Shown here piece by piece: positions 62,866 to 64,000 of a DNA stretch of 64,000 nucleotides. The first letter of the stretch is position 1. The number at the start of each line of letters is the position of its first letter. This stretch comes from Channa striata (Eukaryota; Chordata; Actinopteri; Anabantiformes; Channidae), in NCBI GenBank assembly GCA_033026295.1, contig CM065185.1:6448001-6512000 (forward strand), read 5' to 3'. The translations under genes and the position numbers were made by a program. Under the pieces are notes generated by a model that was not told the DNA's origin, did not search any database, and saw nothing but the letters and a program-made list of their open reading frames with translations.

Positions 62866-64000
62866 CTGCAGGAAAACAAAAGCCGCATGTCTCTCTTATA
62901 TTCTGTTGTTTACCTGCTTAGTTCCCCACACATACTGTACAGTGCCATTACAATTAATCCCCCCCGGACGCCACACCCTCCCCCACTGTGAACACTTGCA
63001 TGTTAATTTTTATTGTCATACTGAATCATAGTTGATTTAATTTATCTTTTTTGCAAAAGCTCAATAGAAAAGACCTTTGTGTCAAAGAGAAATAGAAACT
63101 GACTTGAAACTGCAGAAGTATTCCCCACCTTCAGCTCAGTTAGTCGATGCACCTTCTGCTGTAACTGAGGCACTGAGCCTGTGTGGACATGTCTCAATCA
63201 CCTTCGTACATCTGGCAGTTTTGCTCCATTCTTCCTTGCAAAGCTGCCTATGCTCTTTCACACTGTACGGGTTTTCTGAGGGAACCGTCCTTTTTAGGAC
63301 CAGCCACAAATTCTCAGTTGGCTTGAGGTCTGGGCTCTGACTGTGCCACTTCAGAACATTAACAATGTTGATGTGAAACCATTCCTTTGTAGCTTTGGCT
63401 GTATGGTGTGCTGGGCCATTGTCTTGTCTGGAAAACAAGGCGTCTAACAATTCACAGTTCCCTTGCAGACTGCAACACTTTTCCTACAGGATTTCAACAT
63501 GAGGGCTGCCACTGCCATGCTTTAAGGTGGACTTGGCCTGTTTGTAATGTGGGCAGTGTTTGGATTCTGTCAAACATAGCGTCTAGTCTGATGGTGAAAA
63601 AGCTGAGATTTGGTCTCATCAGACCAAATACCTTCTTCCAGTTGGCTTTAGAAAAGTCATGGGAGTCTTGGTGGCCTCCATCAGAAGTCTCTTTTTCTGG
63701 TCTTAAAGGACAGGCTGCTCTAAGCAGATTTACCCATGTGCCATTTTCCTTCCATTTCTCAATGATGGATTTATCTATGCTCCAAGAGATATTTATAAGT
63801 AGAAAATGTTCTTGTATCCATCCCCTGACTTCTTATTTTCAATAATCTTTTCACAGAGTTTGATGGTTTCAGCAACAACAGGCATATTTATACTACAATC
63901 CTTAAAACACATTCACTGCACACAGGTAAGTTTCAACTATTACTGTTACTCTGGAAACAATTTGGCTGCAACAGTGATGATTTAGGTGAGTTACTTTACA
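62866..64000 (-). other. clstn2: Part of clstn2 intron upstream of the transmembrane exon
   Basis: No further calsyntenin exon is visible to the right edge. Most of the segment is a decayed Tc1-like transposase, listed separately. The preceding extracellular exon must be outside this window. Confidence 0.7.
63110..63890 (-). pseudogene. Tc1/mariner transposase pseudogene
   Basis: On the minus strand, pieces of one Tc1-like transposase appear in order but in shifting frames. An N-terminal helix-turn-helix region near 63,750-63,870 reads KKSGDGYKNI, with stop codons following. A piece near 63,600-63,660 reads NWKKV and then WSDETK, carrying the first catalytic Asp. KHGSGS lies near 63,520, QDNGPAHHTAKATKEWF near 63,430-63,380 carries the second Asp, and SQSPDLKPTENLW near 63,335-63,300 carries the catalytic Glu of the DDE triad. 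Several frameshifts and stops make it inactive. Terminal inverted repeats were not located. It lies in the clstn2 intron in the sense orientation. Confidence 0.8.

Noticed and set aside
63408..63845. 145-codon plus-strand frame
   Set aside because: It lies antisense to the Tc1 transposase pseudogene, whose ordered motifs are on the minus strand.
1..64000. CRISPR arrays, bacterial operons, phage or antiviral systems
   Set aside because: No direct-repeat/spacer pattern and no prokaryotic gene organisation. All recognised genes are vertebrate and spliced.

Overview
The window looks like nuclear DNA from a ray-finned (teleost) fish. The evidence is the split, GT-AG-spliced vertebrate genes, the many (CA/TG)n microsatellites, decayed Tc1-like transposons, short repeats of types common in fish, and a fish-style AIG1/GIMAP GTPase. 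I see no bacterial operons, CRISPR arrays, rRNA or convincing tRNA genes.

Layout. 1-15,060 is intergenic DNA upstream of the first gene, with repeats and microsatellites and no recognisable protein. A CpG-richer segment at about 15,060-15,602 ends in a splice donor and is my candidate non-coding first exon and promoter of spsb4 (SPRY domain- and SOCS box-containing protein 4, + strand). The main spsb4 coding exon is 23,336-24,068 (5' UTR from 23,092). It is followed by a 28.9-kb intron and a terminal exon at 52,944-53,070 that encodes the SOCS box. The terminal exon carries an apparent one-base deletion, so as written the protein stops early.

Inside the large spsb4 intron, on the opposite strand, is a nested AIG1/GIMAP-family GTPase gene (39,513-40,664, possibly with an upstream exon ending at 41,146). 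The same intron holds two abutting MITE-like elements (42,305-42,920), a Tc1-like transposase remnant (47,380-47,765), a TTAGGG-like dispersed repeat (50,903-51,125) and several unusually ordered AT-rich stretches that could be conserved enhancers.

From about 53,300 to 60,120 is intergenic DNA with three copies of a tRNA-like SINE-type repeat. From 60,120 to the end, on the minus strand, is the 3' end of a calsyntenin gene, most likely clstn2: a 3' UTR of about 2.2 kb, the last coding exon (62,300-62,500) and the transmembrane/cytoplasmic exon (62,675-62,865). A broken Tc1-like transposase lies in the intron upstream of these exons.

How the genes relate. spsb4 (a substrate receptor for a Cullin-5 ubiquitin ligase) and clstn2 (a neuronal membrane adhesion protein and kinesin cargo adaptor) are arranged tail to tail. 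Their linkage recalls the SPSB/CLSTN pairs found on three human chromosomes and probably marks an old paralogous block rather than a functional pathway. The GIMAP-like gene appears to be an independent insertion into the spsb4 intron.
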